Shown here: piece after piece, positions 25,348 to 36,647 of the stretch | Layout of the letters: the number at the start of each line of letters is the position of its first letter | Numbering within the stretch: position 1 is the first letter of the stretch | From: Phallus indusiatus | Lineage: Eukaryota > Basidiomycota > Agaricomycetes > Phallales > Phallaceae | NCBI GenBank assembly: GCA_027605045.1 | Contig: JAQFWX010000003.1 | Location: forward strand, 2,644,927 to 2,708,926 | DNA length: 64,000 nucleotides | Reading direction: 5' to 3' | Made by a program: the position numbers and the translations under genes | The notes under the pieces: model-generated | What the model was told of the DNA's origin: nothing | Database searches by the model: none | What the model saw: the letters and a program-made list of their open reading frames with translations, nothing else

Positions 25348-25994
25348 CGTTCGCTGTAGGTTTGGTGATCGTGTGGCTTCCTGTCGGAGTTTGAAAATGT
25401 TTGATAGTGATTAGCAAACAAAACAAAATTTTCCCAATGGACGTCGTATGTGGTTCTGCCACTTGTCCACTTGTCCTGCACCAATTTGAAACTCGATCTC
25501 GGGGCAAAAAATAAATTTGTGTTTGGCTCAAATGCATGTTTCACAGTGCGTGGCGTCAGTACTGCCAATTGTACAACATGTAATTATACTGGGTCCAGCG
25601 TCTGGCTAATGGAGGCATTCACTAATCTGCACGTGTAAGTTCCAGATCACGAAGCAGGATGAGAGATATTGCTTGGGGACAACTGCATTGTCCAAGACAT
25701 ACTTATAATAGTCTTACCGGAAGTGCTCCCGAAACTTTGATCTGTAAGTTCAATGAACAAACGATATCACAACCCTGACATTCTAAAAGGCGAGGTATCA
25801 CTCGGAAAATAGCATGCGGCGGACCTCCACCGGCTTACATTGTATACGTGTATATATAATACACTCTATAACAATGGTCTTTATTCTTCGAATACGTCGT
25901 ACAACCTTCTCGAGCTTACTCAATTACTTGCAATACAACCATAGCAACAACGCGGCCGAAATCTGATTTAACCTGTCCATGGACTCCAGACCCT
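25348..25994. promoter_or_regulatory. Divergent intergenic region
   Basis: This spacer of about 650 bp lies between the minus-strand Mub1-like gene and a plus-strand gene, so it should contain both promoters. A TATATAATACAC stretch near 25850-25865 is a candidate TATA region for the rightward gene. No other element was recognised. Confidence 0.4.
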
Positions 25995-27360
25995 ATGAGG
26001 ACGCATGGACATGGTTATTCCAATCAAAGACCCAGTACTCAAACTTATGGACAGTCGGGGGAAGTATTTAAAAGAAGAACCAAATTTAAACTTCTTTCTG
26101 CAAAAATGTCGAATATATTCTCTTCCAAACCTCACAAACGCGTTGAGGAATCACTTCCACCACTTTCCACTACTATCCAGCACCTTCGAGATGAAATACC
26201 TTCTTGGGACGCGATCAAAACTTTTTTCGCAGAGCGATCTCTCTCAAAGAACGCGAATGTGAACGCGAAAAAGTTCAAACCTCGATCACGCTCCCACCAA
26301 CGAAGCCACGGTGGCAAAAGATCGTCAAAGTTTCGAGATTCCGGCCATCCAGAGTACCCTGTGCAGATTTATGGGACTCTACCTCCAGATGGCATACCTA
26401 GACCTCCATCGTTCATTCATGACAATCCCGCGAACCCCTCACACCTACCACAACCAGATGATTTTTTCTACGACCCCGACCCCTTCGCTGCAACACCTAT
26501 GTCGATTTCTTTTGATAAATCCTGCCAGACCCCTCTCCCCCCCTTTCACCATGACATTTTGGGGCCAACGTCTTTGAGAAAGCATTCCACAGCTTTCCCG
26601 ATTCCCCCTCCACTGCCCGACCCTCATTCACCAAATTGTCTCACTCAAGATTCATGTTCTTGTGAAGATTCCCGTTCAACAACTCACTTGACCGTTTTCT
26701 CCGACATCACTGGCTCCCAATTGAATACCGCAACCGACGACCACGTTTTGAAACATTCTCACAACCTGCATGACAGCGGCGTCTACCTTTTGGAGGCTTA
26801 CACTCCTTCAGGTCCTCATTCACCAAAGCATCGCTTGACCCCTCTTGACGTCTCACAAACCACCCCTTGCTCCTCACAGCCAATTGCCCATCATTCCATA
26901 GATGAAGAGACTAAACCTCGTTCTTCGCAAGCTCAACCTCACGCCGCCCTCAATAAAGAGCCAAGGAAACCCATTTTACCCAGCTCCAACCGAAGCAATA
27001 ATCCGATTCATGCTGAAATCCACCAACTTGAGACGAGTACGTTTCCAACTATTTCTCTGTTTGATGATCTTCATAACGTCCTTAGCTTCTTTAGAACTCG
27101 AAATGGACACCGTACAGACAGCTCCCCCTGATATACTCGATTTCGGAACCCGAACGGCGTATACACCTATCAACACACGCCGTCCTCTCAAATCTTCTGG
27201 ATCATCGCCTCATTTGATGTTCTACAGTCATCCTACTCGTTCTAGTCAAGTTGTTAAACCTTCTTTAAATTATTCGGACACCGTTGTTTATTTCCGTTCT
27301 CGCGATCCCCGGTGTTACTCTGAACCAATTTACAACTCTTCCTCATCTCACGAGTCCTAA
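25995..27360 (+). CDS. Ser/Pro/His-rich protein of unknown function
   Basis: Two exons, 25995-27036 and 27086-27360, joined by a 49-bp GTACGT...TTAG intron, give 438 residues. I recognise no domain. Residues 85-115 are strongly basic (KKFKPRSRSHQRSHGGKRSS), and the rest is Pro/Ser/His-rich with PLPPFHHDILGP and an NPSHLPQPDDFFYDPDP segment. It ends in Ser-rich sequence. The whole is probably disordered. The start is the first ATG of the frame; an alternative at 26106 (MSNIFSSKPHKR) would remove 37 residues and is nearly as plausible. Coding is supported by the long frame and by the second exon continuing in a frame free of stops. Confidence 0.6.
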
Positions 27361-27789
27361 CTTCAAGTTCACGTGAATTTATTTTTTCTACATATTTCAT
27401 AACCGTTTTCCATGAATTGTAACACCGTCACCTCCTCTCCTTCATACTAGTTTGTATTCTTACGTTCCTTAATTATCTCAAATCTCTCAGTGTCATTCTT
27501 TCGATTTACTTCATCTTTCGGTTTGTAGCTCAGCCTGAATGTACTCTCATTTTATCTTCAATTATTTTCTCTAGGCTTATTGCTGACCTTTGTAACACCC
27601 TCCTTTGTATTCTTTTTCATGAAACTTCTGCCGCGAATATAATATAAAATCTACAGTGATTTAAGGTATACTGTACAATAATAAACGTGTCTGGTTATCA
27701 ATTCGAAATAGCATAAAAAAGGAGCGATAAGCGTTTAAAGCAGTCACTTAACGGAACGACTACATTGCATATGTATAACAGGTAATCAA
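27361..27789. other. Convergent 3' flanks
   Basis: This is an AT-rich, pyrimidine-rich spacer between two genes that converge. An AATAAA-like site at about 27679-27684 may be used for polyadenylation. No gene was detected. Confidence 0.5.
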
Positions 27790-29263
27790 TCAATCGAGTT
27801 CGTCCCAACTTCCTGGAATATGGGGATTATGGGTGATTTCTTCATGCGACTCATCCGAACCATCATTGTCCGAATTTGCCTGGGATTCATCGTCATGATC
27901 TTGTTCATGATTCTCCGGTAAAACAGATGTTCTGAAAACCCAAAAATGCAGGATTGCCTCTTTAACAAGAGCGCGAGTTTCCGAGGGTTTCAAATACTCA
28001 CCGACAAACAGGGCAAGAACTTTTAAGCTTAAGCCAGGGAACTATGCAATTCTCATGGAAAGTATGTTTGCACGGAAGTGTCACACCAACAAGGTTTGCC
28101 GGCGAGTCGTCGGTTGCGTCTTCTTTCGACGGTGTACTTGTGGTAGCACTAGATGTAGGGAGATTTTCGGCGCCGGCATCTAAAGAAGCCGCCAAAGTCG
28201 GATTGAACGGTTCATGGCAAATAGAACACGACTCGTCAAACAGAGGATCTACATCAGACCGGTTTGTTGGAGCAGTCCAAGTGGTGATTCAAAGCAATGG
28301 CTTACTCCCAGTTTCAAAAACAACTCTAGGTAACTCATCGATGACTTCTTCAGATGCTGGTGGGTCCGTCGGAGCGTGACCGCCAGCGGCCATTAATTCA
28401 TTAAGAATGGCTTGAAGTGCTGTACAGAATTCATAATTCAACGGCATAGCAAGCTTTGTAAAATGACAAACCTTCCTCGTTCATCGCGTAATCTCCAAAC
28501 CTCCCGAATTCCCGTAGGCCAGGAGTGTTTGCACCCAAAAGACCCGACAAAAGGTAGGTCGCTAGCATTGGAACGGGTACTCGTCCTCCTGTTTGACCAC
28601 CTTCACCCGATTGATTGGATGCAGCCATGAATCTAATATTGAAAGTCAATCCGAAAAGCAGGTTTTTAAAGCATGGACGCAACATACTCAGATAGCCGAG
28701 GTAGACCAGTTCGATGCGGCTCTTCGATATCACCTGAAAGGGTATTTGATCCACCAAATCGTAATGTCCTTGATCCACCAGGGCCATTAAGTGTAACGCT
28801 GTAAGTTCGAAAAGTACCATCGTCCTCAACGTTCGTGTTGTTGTTGTCAGATGGACGTCGAAGGACGGAATTTAAAAGGTCAATTAATGATGGTGCACCT
28901 CCCGCTCTTGGGCCATCACCATCGTCTTCAGCTTGGGGTCGGAAGGCAAAGGGTATGGCATTTCGACGGGGATCATCTGCTTCGTTGTCGACCTATCTAG
29001 TGTGTCAATTACGTTATTCGTGATGGGAGTTAATAATCAATTCAGGTACCATCTCGACAAATGTGCCGTGACATGAAGCACAATGAGGATCGGGTGTCTG
29101 AAAGACGAATAAACATGTGGAAGATCGAATGTGATGAATAAGACTCGCCATCAGGGGCCTCATCTCTGCATGACACTGAATGTTTTAATAAGTAAATCAA
29201 ACAGACGGGAAGATACGAAATATTTACTTCATGACAATACCACATTGGTTCTCTTGATGACAT
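27790..29263 (-). CDS. RING-H2 E3 ubiquitin ligase, RNF115/RNF126-like
   Basis: Exons: 29228-29263, 29149-29175, 29050-29097, 28688-28992, 28472-28632, 28306-28419, 28002-28248, 27790-27931, giving 359 residues. The N-terminus is a CxxC...CxxC zinc ribbon ([14 protein letters not shown], then [13 protein letters not shown]), as in RNF115/126 and plant RING ligases. The RING-H2 is split: [10 protein letters not shown], then about 40 Ala/Ser/Thr residues, then [17 protein letters not shown] and SSCPVC. The usual gap between the first two cysteine pairs is about 11-14 residues, so the long insert is unusual. The acidic tail ends GSWDELD. The second intron (29098-29148) appears to be of GC-AG type: only a GCGAGT donor keeps the zinc-ribbon frame. 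Role: ubiquitin transfer to unknown targets, inferred from family. Confidence 0.9.
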
Positions 29264-29609
29264 GTTCAGGTATTTAACAAAAAAAAAAGAGTCGTTTAGA
29301 AAGTGAACGCCACGGGTAGATGAAGGAAGGGCAAGACCAAAATTAATAATCAGGGAAAAGCGAAGATGTTACGTCACAGGCTGAGAAAGGTCACGTGACA
29401 ATCCAATGAACTCGCCACGTATGTACCAACCCAATACCAGCCCAATACCAACTTCATTAATTCATAAACCAGATATGAGCGGTCTAGTATAATTTGTGTC
29501 TTCCTAAAATTCTTGAGCATCAATCCACTGAATCCGCGGGCTTTCAACTCAACCTCCTGAACGACTGTGATAATCATTATTAATTAAATTGTGACCATTC
29601 GGTCACTAT
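29264..29609. promoter_or_regulatory. Divergent promoter region, RING ligase / TatD
   Basis: This 346-bp spacer lies between genes transcribed apart. The stretch contains GTCACGTGAC at 29391-29400, a palindrome with a CACGTG E-box core, and TTACGTCA just upstream, near 29370. These are candidate bHLH/bZIP sites; that is inference from the motif only. Confidence 0.5.
29391..29400. promoter_or_regulatory. CACGTG palindrome (E-box-like)
   Basis: GTCACGTGAC is a perfect 10-bp palindrome in the shared promoter between the RING ligase and TatD genes. CACGTG is the core bound by fungal bHLH factors of the Cbf1/Pho4 type; binding here is untested. Confidence 0.45.
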
Positions 29610-30965
29610 ATGTCCACCAAGCTTCTGCGACAAGTAAGCCAATTCCACAGACGGATCCACTCTATCAATCGTGCAAGAATGCCAAAACGAAAACAGCAGA
29701 TTATCGTTGATGAAATACGCATTCCGGTTACATACGATCGCTCTTGTGATCTGTCAACTTCAATTGTCGATACCCACACGCATCTCCTATCTACGTTTGA
29801 AAAGTTCCAGAAATCTTATCCCCAGTCTACGATAGACAATATCTTTTCTTTTGTGAAATGGGTTTACGACCCTTCAATTTCAAATCCCCAAGTTGAAGCT
29901 ATAATTGACGTATGGTGTGATGCGCCTGTCATCCCGCTTTGGAAAGAGCTTGCTGACTCTGCGGTGGATATCAACGATAGAAAAGAGAAGTGGAGTGGTA
30001 TTGAGTACTGGTTTGTTATGGGTGAGTTTCTACATAGTTAACACGGAGTGGAACGATTAATAAACCCTAACTAAGGAGTGCACCCGTAAGAGAGACATCA
30101 TATCTTTGAAAAGGAAAAACGTCCCATTGATACGTTTGATAGGCATAATGCTAAAGACTACAACGACGAAGTTGAAAATGAGATGTACGAATCGCATTTC
30201 TTTTTTAATTCTCATGATCATTCAATTTTCAGTTTACGTGCCATGGGACATCCTCGCTGCGTAGGATGGGGCGAGATGGGTCTTGACTATCACTATGATA
30301 ACAGCCCTCGTGAAGTTCAAAGACAAGTTTTTACTCGGCAGCTCCGTCATGCTGTTAGATTAAGAAAGCCCCTTACCATTCATACCCGCGAGGCTGAAGC
30401 CGATACAGAAGCCATCCTAAAAGCCGAGGTTCCGCCAGATTATCCTGTAAGTCGGCCTCGCCACCATTTCCACGAATGACACATGAATATTTTTTACATC
30501 AAGATACATATTCACTGCTTCACTGATAGTCCAGAGTTTGCTCGTAGGTTATTAGATTATTTCCCGCGTTTATACATCGGTATTACCGGTACGAAGAAAT
30601 TCAAAAAGTTGCTGAGCTTATGCCTAAAATAGCGTCTTTTAATTCTAGGTGTTATTACATATGCGACTAACCCGAATACAACGAACGTAGTTCGTGAACT
30701 CGTCGCTTCTTCAAAGCCGTTGCGTATACTACTAGAAACGGACGCACCTTTTATGATTCCGTCGAATATATATCGTGACATACCTAAATCGACAGCAGGT
30801 GCCTCCGCCAAGCTGCCGCTGTCTCACACAGCTATGATACCTTGGACAGCAGAGTGGGTCGCTAAAGTTGCTCAAGAAGCAAGCGAGAGTACCTCCGAAT
30901 TATGGAACGTGGAAAAAATCATGGATGTGGGAAAACAAAATGCTAAAATAGTTTACAATATTTGA
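29610..30965 (+). CDS. TatD-family metal-dependent nuclease
   Basis: Family members are 3'-5' exonucleases or endonucleases linked to DNA repair and apoptotic DNA breakdown. Exons: 29610-30021, 30076-30085, 30143-30184, 30233-30446, 30504-30588, 30649-30965, giving 359 residues. Metal and catalytic motifs in order: IVDTHTHL, GVHPHNAKDY, CVGWGEMGLDYHYD, LTIHTREAE, IHIHCFTD and ILLETDAPFM. The second exon is only 10 bases and encodes the core of GVHP. The first 23 residues before an internal MPKRKQQ are basic and could be a mitochondrial leader. The start could be 29610 or 29679. Identification is secure; the exact substrate is not known. Confidence 0.93.
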
Positions 30966-31259
30966 CAAACCATGATATATATCCATTCCCAAAAAAGAGG
31001 GTGCCAAAAGTGCACTCCTCAGACACATTAAGCTTTGGACTTAAGGAAAATGCCTGAACTCTCTTGGACAAACAACATGTGTGACATCGGCTTTCGCATA
31101 GCCGAGTCGGACTCGAAGCGAAACTAAAACTTTTTGGGCGTCTTTCTTGTCCTTCCCAGTCCACACAAACACACCACCTTACCTGCCCTTCTGGATTAAA
31201 AAGAACAAGAATGCAGTCCGTTTCATCTCTATAACAATTCGCGACCAGCGACTACAGCG
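30966..31259. other. Short intergenic region
   Basis: This holds the 3' flank of TatD and the leader of the next plus-strand gene. No feature was recognised. Confidence 0.45.
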
Positions 31260-31970
31260 ATGTCGTCATTGCTTTCTTTTTCATCATCGTCATCTCCTCC
31301 GCCTAAATCTTGCCTCAAGAATTCGCCCCATTTGACGACTCATAATCCAACCTCCATACCATTGTCCCCACCTTTACCATTTCCTCATGTTCATGTTCAT
31401 TTCCCCCCGCCGGCTATCCTTTGCACAACTCATCTAACGCACTCAAAGAAGATGTATAATCGTCGTCCCGTGCCAGTAGCTCCGAACGCTTGTACCTTGC
31501 CCGAGAGAAGAGGCGGGAAGATATACTACAATGAACGGATTCTCCAAAAAGCTCAGCTTTCAGGGTCGTCGCGCTTGCCGTCTTCGCATCACGAACATCA
31601 TATACTTTCATCCTCCGAGTCTGAAGATTCTGATGGTTTTACTCTCTGCAATTCATTGATGGAAGAGGACGCGTACATTAGCGACATTGCGACTGTCATG
31701 GACGGCATGCTTTTGGGATTCCTACCCCACCCTCCATCGCGTGATAGGTCTCGCTCTCGGTCAAGGTCAAGATCCCGTTCTAGGTCACGTTCCAATGAAC
31801 GAGAACAGGGACCTCGTTCGAGTTTGAAAGAGTCAGACAAACACTATTCTGCCTATAGGAAAAGGTCGAGGAAAGATTTAGAGGATGAACGCGGACGATG
31901 GAAACCAAACGGAATTTTTGCGTTAGTGAAGGACGAGATGGAGGCTTCCTCCTGTCTTGGTGGTTTTTGA
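31260..31970 (+). CDS. Small Ser/Arg-repeat protein of unknown function
   Basis: A single frame of 236 residues starts at an ATG. The N-terminus has PPPKSCLKNSPH followed by PFPHVHVHFPPP; a CLK...V-F-P pattern of this kind recurs in mushroom proteins of unknown role. Near residue 160 is a run of Ser-Arg dipeptides (RDRSRSRSRSRSRSRSRS), as in SR-type RNA-processing or nuclear proteins. It ends WKPNGIFALVKDEMEASSCL. The SR tract is the only functional hint, and it is weak. The gene has no introns and lies tail to tail with the PalI-like gene. Confidence 0.6.
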   Translation: MSSLLSFSSSSSPPPKSCLKNSPHLTTHNPTSIPLSPPLPFPHVHVHFPPPAILCTTHLTHSKKMYNRRPVPVAPNACTLPERRGGKIYYNERILQKAQLSGSSRLPSSHHEHHILSSSESEDSDGFTLCNSLMEEDAYISDIATVMDGMLLGFLPHPPSRDRSRSRSRSRSRSRSRSNEREQGPRSSLKESDKHYSAYRKRSRKDLEDERGRWKPNGIFALVKDEMEASSCLGGF

Positions 31971-32372
31971 GATTTACGGCCATTCCTTTTTTTTTTTGCT
32001 CTCAATGCACACCACACAAGCTAATACCCCAGCTTTGTCAAGTTCTTTCATTGATCGTTTTACATCCCATTTCATCCCATTCTAATTACATACAAAAATT
32101 CATTGTTCATTATTTATAGAGAGCTAGCGCTTCTGTTCGTTCATTTCAGCCGTGTACATACAAGTTGGTTCTAAACAAAGTCGGCTCGTTGCCTTTTATT
32201 GCAAAAGATGAACGGCGGAGAGTGCAACATATACAAAATGATGTGGTTTCGCCATTAAGAGTACATGTACAAATTGATGTGGCGTCGCGAATAATTGAAA
32301 AAAGTTACTACATAGTCCGTCCATGCACCATCCACTTTTACACTAGCTAAACGTTACGATCGTTCATATACA
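31971..32372. other. Convergent 3' flanks
   Basis: This AT-rich spacer lies between two convergent genes. No credible frame or RNA was seen. Confidence 0.45.
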
Positions 32373-33241
32373 TCAAAAATATCCATCACGAGGTCGTCTG
32401 TAGCGTCCACAGCTACCTACAGCACCAGCACAGAACGCAAGGAGTAAAGCGACGAAAGCCCCAAGCGTTAACCAAATGGCGTTTCCGTAAGTTGCGGTTG
32501 TGCCCGCGGGGCCATCATCCCTAATGCGATCTCTGGCGATTGACCATAGAATCTAATTTCGGAGGTTAAGTCGTGAAGAACTTTACTGAGACCAGCTTTG
32601 ACATACCATGTCAATGATCCATGCGATGAGCGTAACCAATGCGGCTACGGTCGTGACCAAGGTCATAAAAATTGTCCCCGCGCGAGAATAGGCAGTACCG
32701 CACAATCCAAATATGACCGCGATAGCCGCCAGACCAGCAGCTAGACAAAAGTTTATTTGGTGATACAGGAACGAAGGTAAGCTGTGCGTACCTATTGGGT
32801 GTAAGATTAAAGCAGCTGTAAGGCCTTTGATAACAGTATTGTTGAGATGCGAACTATCGTTATGCCAGTCATAAGTATTTATGATCATAGCGAAGATAGA
32901 GTTATAGACATACTTTGACAATCCAATCAAAGTCGGATCAAAGCTGTACCCTACATTCCTTCCTGAACCAGTAAATCCGAAGCACCCAAACCTAATCTCG
33001 CGTCCTTCCACAAATACCTTGAGAAAATATATGGCATTCCAAGTAGGAACGGAGACCTAAGCTAGCGTGTAAGCCTTCAAAACACTGTTATAGTAATCTT
33101 GTAAGTCATACCGAGACCTGTTTAATTTGAATTTTTAACATTCATGAAAGCAAGAACAGGCAAAAAAAAACGACATACGAAGATCAATAAGACCATCGCG
33201 GCAAAACAAAGAAACAACGCAGGAGCAGCTGGAGATGCCAT
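32373..33241 (-). CDS. SUR7/PalI-family four-span membrane protein
   Basis: Exons: 33179-33241, 33112-33117 (6 bases), 32914-33056, 32792-32853, 32607-32740, 32373-32552, giving 195 residues. The spliced protein has an N-terminal span (FLCFAAMVLLIF), the extracellular loop with REIRFGCFGFTGSG and a Cys, then three further spans: HPIAAGLAAIAVIFGLCG, GTIFMTLVTTVAALVTLIAW and WLTLGAFVALLLAFCAG. It ends RRPRDGYF. This matches the SUR7/PalI family, which works at eisosomes or in ambient pH sensing; the exact role here is not known. The 6-base exon is predicted because it restores a FVSVSVPTW sequence typical of the family; skipping it would still keep frame and remove two residues. Confidence 0.82.
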
Positions 33242-33745
33242 GTTGTTAACGTTGGTATCCTGTTGGACAAGGCTTTCGTTCGCTCGTTAAGTTAACGGGA
33301 ATATGGGAATAGTGGTATAAGGAAGGGGGATAGGAAGCAACGCCCAATTGACGCAGAGACGAGGCCTTTTTCAAGTGTCTCGCAGCTGTTCGCGTCACGT
33401 GGGTGTCTGGCAAAGTGGCAATGACGTATGCTGCGGAGCTTTGAGGTCATTTCATAGCACGCACTGCCTAAAATTACTGCGCTCCGATTTTCAGCTGCAT
33501 GATCTTCGCAGCTGGGGCTATGAGGGTGATATGACCGCATAATCAGAGCAATTACTTGGCAATTGCACCATTCGCAATAAACTATCCAATATACTACGAA
33601 TGGAGCTTGTGGCAATCTATCTATAACTTGGGTACTAGTCCGCGGAAAATCTCGTGGCACCAACATCCCATTCCTAATCCAAATATACATACTGTTCATA
33701 CCATAGAGAATATATACAACCTCTTTTTTTAGATCGCGTAAAGCC
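33242..33745. other. Intergenic region
   Basis: This is the upstream region of the PalI-like gene and the 3' side of the reductase gene, both on the minus strand. An antisense frame at 33348-33542 has no protein-like features. Confidence 0.45.
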
Positions 33746-35333
33746 TCATAATTTAGAAAGCGTTGCCGTCGATGCGTCGTCCCTCGCTTCTGAGTTACAA
33801 GTATCACGATGAGAGACGGAAGTAACTGAGGGGAAACTTACCCAATTGCTTCAATTGATAGGCAACGTAATTTTTGAGCATTTCGACGCTGAGACAACCT
33901 GCTCCCGCTAATTCAGGTGCGATTACTACTGATTGATTCCATCCCAGTGCTGCGCTCGTTTTGAAATTCTCAATCCGCCGCTGATAGAACTTGAGAAGAG
34001 ATGCAACGTGTGACTTAGAACTACCGTTTCCATGTCCATTCTCATTCCCATTCCCGTTTCCATTCCCGTTTCCATTCCCGTTTCCGTTCAGCATCTCGAG
34101 CAAGGTCGTATAAGAAGCATAGTATAATGGCTGAAGTTGGGGGATCTGTCGTAAAGCACCACAAACGTTGCTCCAGGGCGTTGGGTATGGTGATTCCACC
34201 GAAAAGTATTGTAGGTCTTCCCCATCTGCGAAGGTTTGTTTTAACAGCGCCGACGCAGCTATATCGCATGGAACCCAACGATAAGACTGAATCCCGGGAA
34301 AATGGGCCAGCCAAGGAAAAAAAACAAAAGACGCCGTTGTATTTTCAGTCAATGTGCCTCATCGCATAGAGAGCTGTACACCTTACCGGCATATCAGTTG
34401 GACAAATCCTCGTGGTTAAAATGGCGCGCAGTAGTATTGTGGAATATTCATATTTTGACCATTGCCCATTCGTTGTCATGCCGGATAACTGACCCACGCG
34501 AGAGACTGTAGCTCTCAGCCCAAATGGTATAGCATTCACAATCATCCGCTCGCATAGATATTTGCTTTGACCATACCCTAGATCCTGAATAACCATCGAG
34601 GGGTCGTCAATAGGCCTTTCGGGAACAAGGACCTGTCCTCCAGTTTCTCCAATGATGGGTACATCGGACGGACCCTTAAATTCCATGGCAGCTGCTAGGG
34701 ATGAAAGAAAGACTAGGCGGGGACATCTCTGACGGGGTGAGCCAAGGGCAAGATCGATAAGATGTCGGGTACCAGCAATGTGCATCTGTTCAAAATATTC
34801 CAAGCCGACGTTGAACCGGAGCTCCCAGGCTGAGTGTATGATATGGGTTATTGTACTCTGTAGCTGAAAATCATGAAGCGTCGTCAAAAATATTAGCAAT
34901 GGGGAGAAGGAGAGCATAAAAGGTTACTGACGTCGATGTATTCCGTGTCGTTCAACCCTAGTTTCTTTTTTGATAAATCTATGTCAAGGTATACTATTCG
35001 GGTCGATGAGTTATTCAGTAGGTTGGGGTCAAATCCTTTCTCTCGAAAAGCATCGCCGATTCGTTCTTTGGCCGGTAAACCATTTCTGCGGTTTAGCAAG
35101 TATATCGTCCGCACATTAGGATCTTCGATTAATAAATGGCACATTATGCACCCGACATTGCCAGTTGCGCCAGTCAAGGCGACATGGTATTCCTCCTCAC
35201 GTAGACCATTATCCGCTTGCGTTAAAGAAGATTGACCCTTTCTTGAACCGGCACCGATAGATATATGAGGAATAAAACCTGACGAGTATTTTTGAATCGT
35301 GTCGGCCATGCGACGATGGAGGTCATTAGCCAT
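33746..35333 (-). CDS. Free-standing NRPS-like thioester reductase domain, C-terminal SKL
   Basis: Exons: 34932-35333, 34387-34863, 33842-34286, 33746-33789, giving 455 residues. It is an extended short-chain dehydrogenase of the type that ends NRPS-like and carboxylic acid reductases (reductive release of thioesters to aldehydes): nucleotide motif ALTGATGNVG, then IYLLNRRN, ITHIIHSAWELRFNVGLE, RLVFLSSLAAA and the active-site YGQSKYLCER. No adenylation or carrier domain lies upstream: the first ATG begins MANDLHRRMADTIQKYSS, a segment that in full-length enzymes links carrier and reductase domains. A Gly-Asn repeat sits near residue 370. The last 44-base exon ends LSKL-stop, a peroxisome signal. 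Either a truncated or a specialised stand-alone enzyme; its partner is unknown. Confidence 0.85.
34026..34091 (-). repeat. Hexanucleotide repeat coding for Asn-Gly
   Basis: CATTCC/CGTTTC-like hexamers on the plus strand encode alternating Gly and Asn residues in the reductase. The tract probably forms a flexible linker and is likely to vary in length. Confidence 0.8.
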
Positions 35334-36647
35334 AGTTGGTTGAATGAAAATAAGATGAAATGTTCTCTCTATCTAGCTGTCCGCTTGTGTGCTTGTGTGT
35401 GTGCTGGCAAACAATTCGCCCGCCATGACGCAGTGGCGGTAATGTGCTTTGCGCCGGCCATCGGTCGCGCACGTCGGGTTCAAAGTGAGTGAAAATCCTT
35501 TTTGAGTCCGACGTCAGCCTCGTTCGGCATCCTCTCATTTTCATCCCCCGCCAGATCGAGCCATATTCCTTCTCATTGCGCCGGCGCATCCTTTCTTTTT
35601 TACCCCAGATAAAGTCATATTAGAACTGTACCTGCACGAAGTAATATTTCCTGATGGTGCCGCAGCGCTCTACATATTAACTCGGATTGGAGGCCGTTAT
35701 CTATTAAGATTGCATCTTTGGAAGACAGCGCGGACGATAGTTTGGGTATGTATTCTCATCTTCAACTAATGGTTGGATATCTCATTTTTTACTTGTTCTC
35801 GCAATTTCTATGAAAATATTCTGTTTCTTCATCATTGGAACGCTCGCGGTCGAGAAAATTCGAATAAATCGTTGGTTGGTTAATAGTCCATGGCCGATGA
35901 TGGGAATTCAATTTCTCAACTTATTAGACTAAACTTAAGATCGTTGAAGTATGTAGGTGTGAACATTTTGAAATGCCGCTCAGTCCGTGTTCCCTCAAAT
36001 AAACATGTTTTGTTCTTCCAATCTTCCGCTTTTATCTAAACAGCGCGCTGTAATTAATTATCTCTGCTTGCCGTTGAAAATTGGCACTTGCCTCTGCCTG
36101 CCGTCAACTCAGCGGAACACGGGGAAGGGCTACGTTTCGTCCGGCTGTTTTTGCTTGTTCATAATCATAAAAATACTTCATAAACACCATCTTTGAACGT
36201 CTGAGTACAATAGATGACGCTTCGAGAAGCGTTCCCTATGACTTACTGCCTAGGGACTTCGGAGAAAACCTAACGGGTGTCGCGACCAAAGATTAAATTG
36301 CGTCCGGGAATGAAAGCTCGTAATGAAGACTCCTTTGAAGGGTTAATCTTGTCCGTTTAAACGTTCAGCCCATCTTGCCTTGTCCCAAGACACGCATTCG
36401 CAACCCGAGTCCCTGTTCGCCTTATACCTACTGAGTCAACATCCTACAAGTCTTTAGAACTGGGACGCGTTATAATAAACACACCATTGTTTTTCGTTAA
36501 AAGATAGGTTGCGATGACTCTTTCCGAGTTAACATGAGAACATTTTGCAGGTTCAAACGAAACACCCTGACGGGAGGACTGTGACGGCGTCACATAGAGA
36601 CAGACATCTACGTTAACTCAAACACCCACCGGCGATTCGTTGTGTCG
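35334..36647. promoter_or_regulatory. Divergent intergenic region, reductase / coatomer epsilon
   Basis: About 1.3 kb separates divergently transcribed genes. No adenylation-domain exon belonging to the reductase could be found here on the minus strand. Frames are short and lack protein-like composition. No RNA gene was recognised. Confidence 0.45.
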
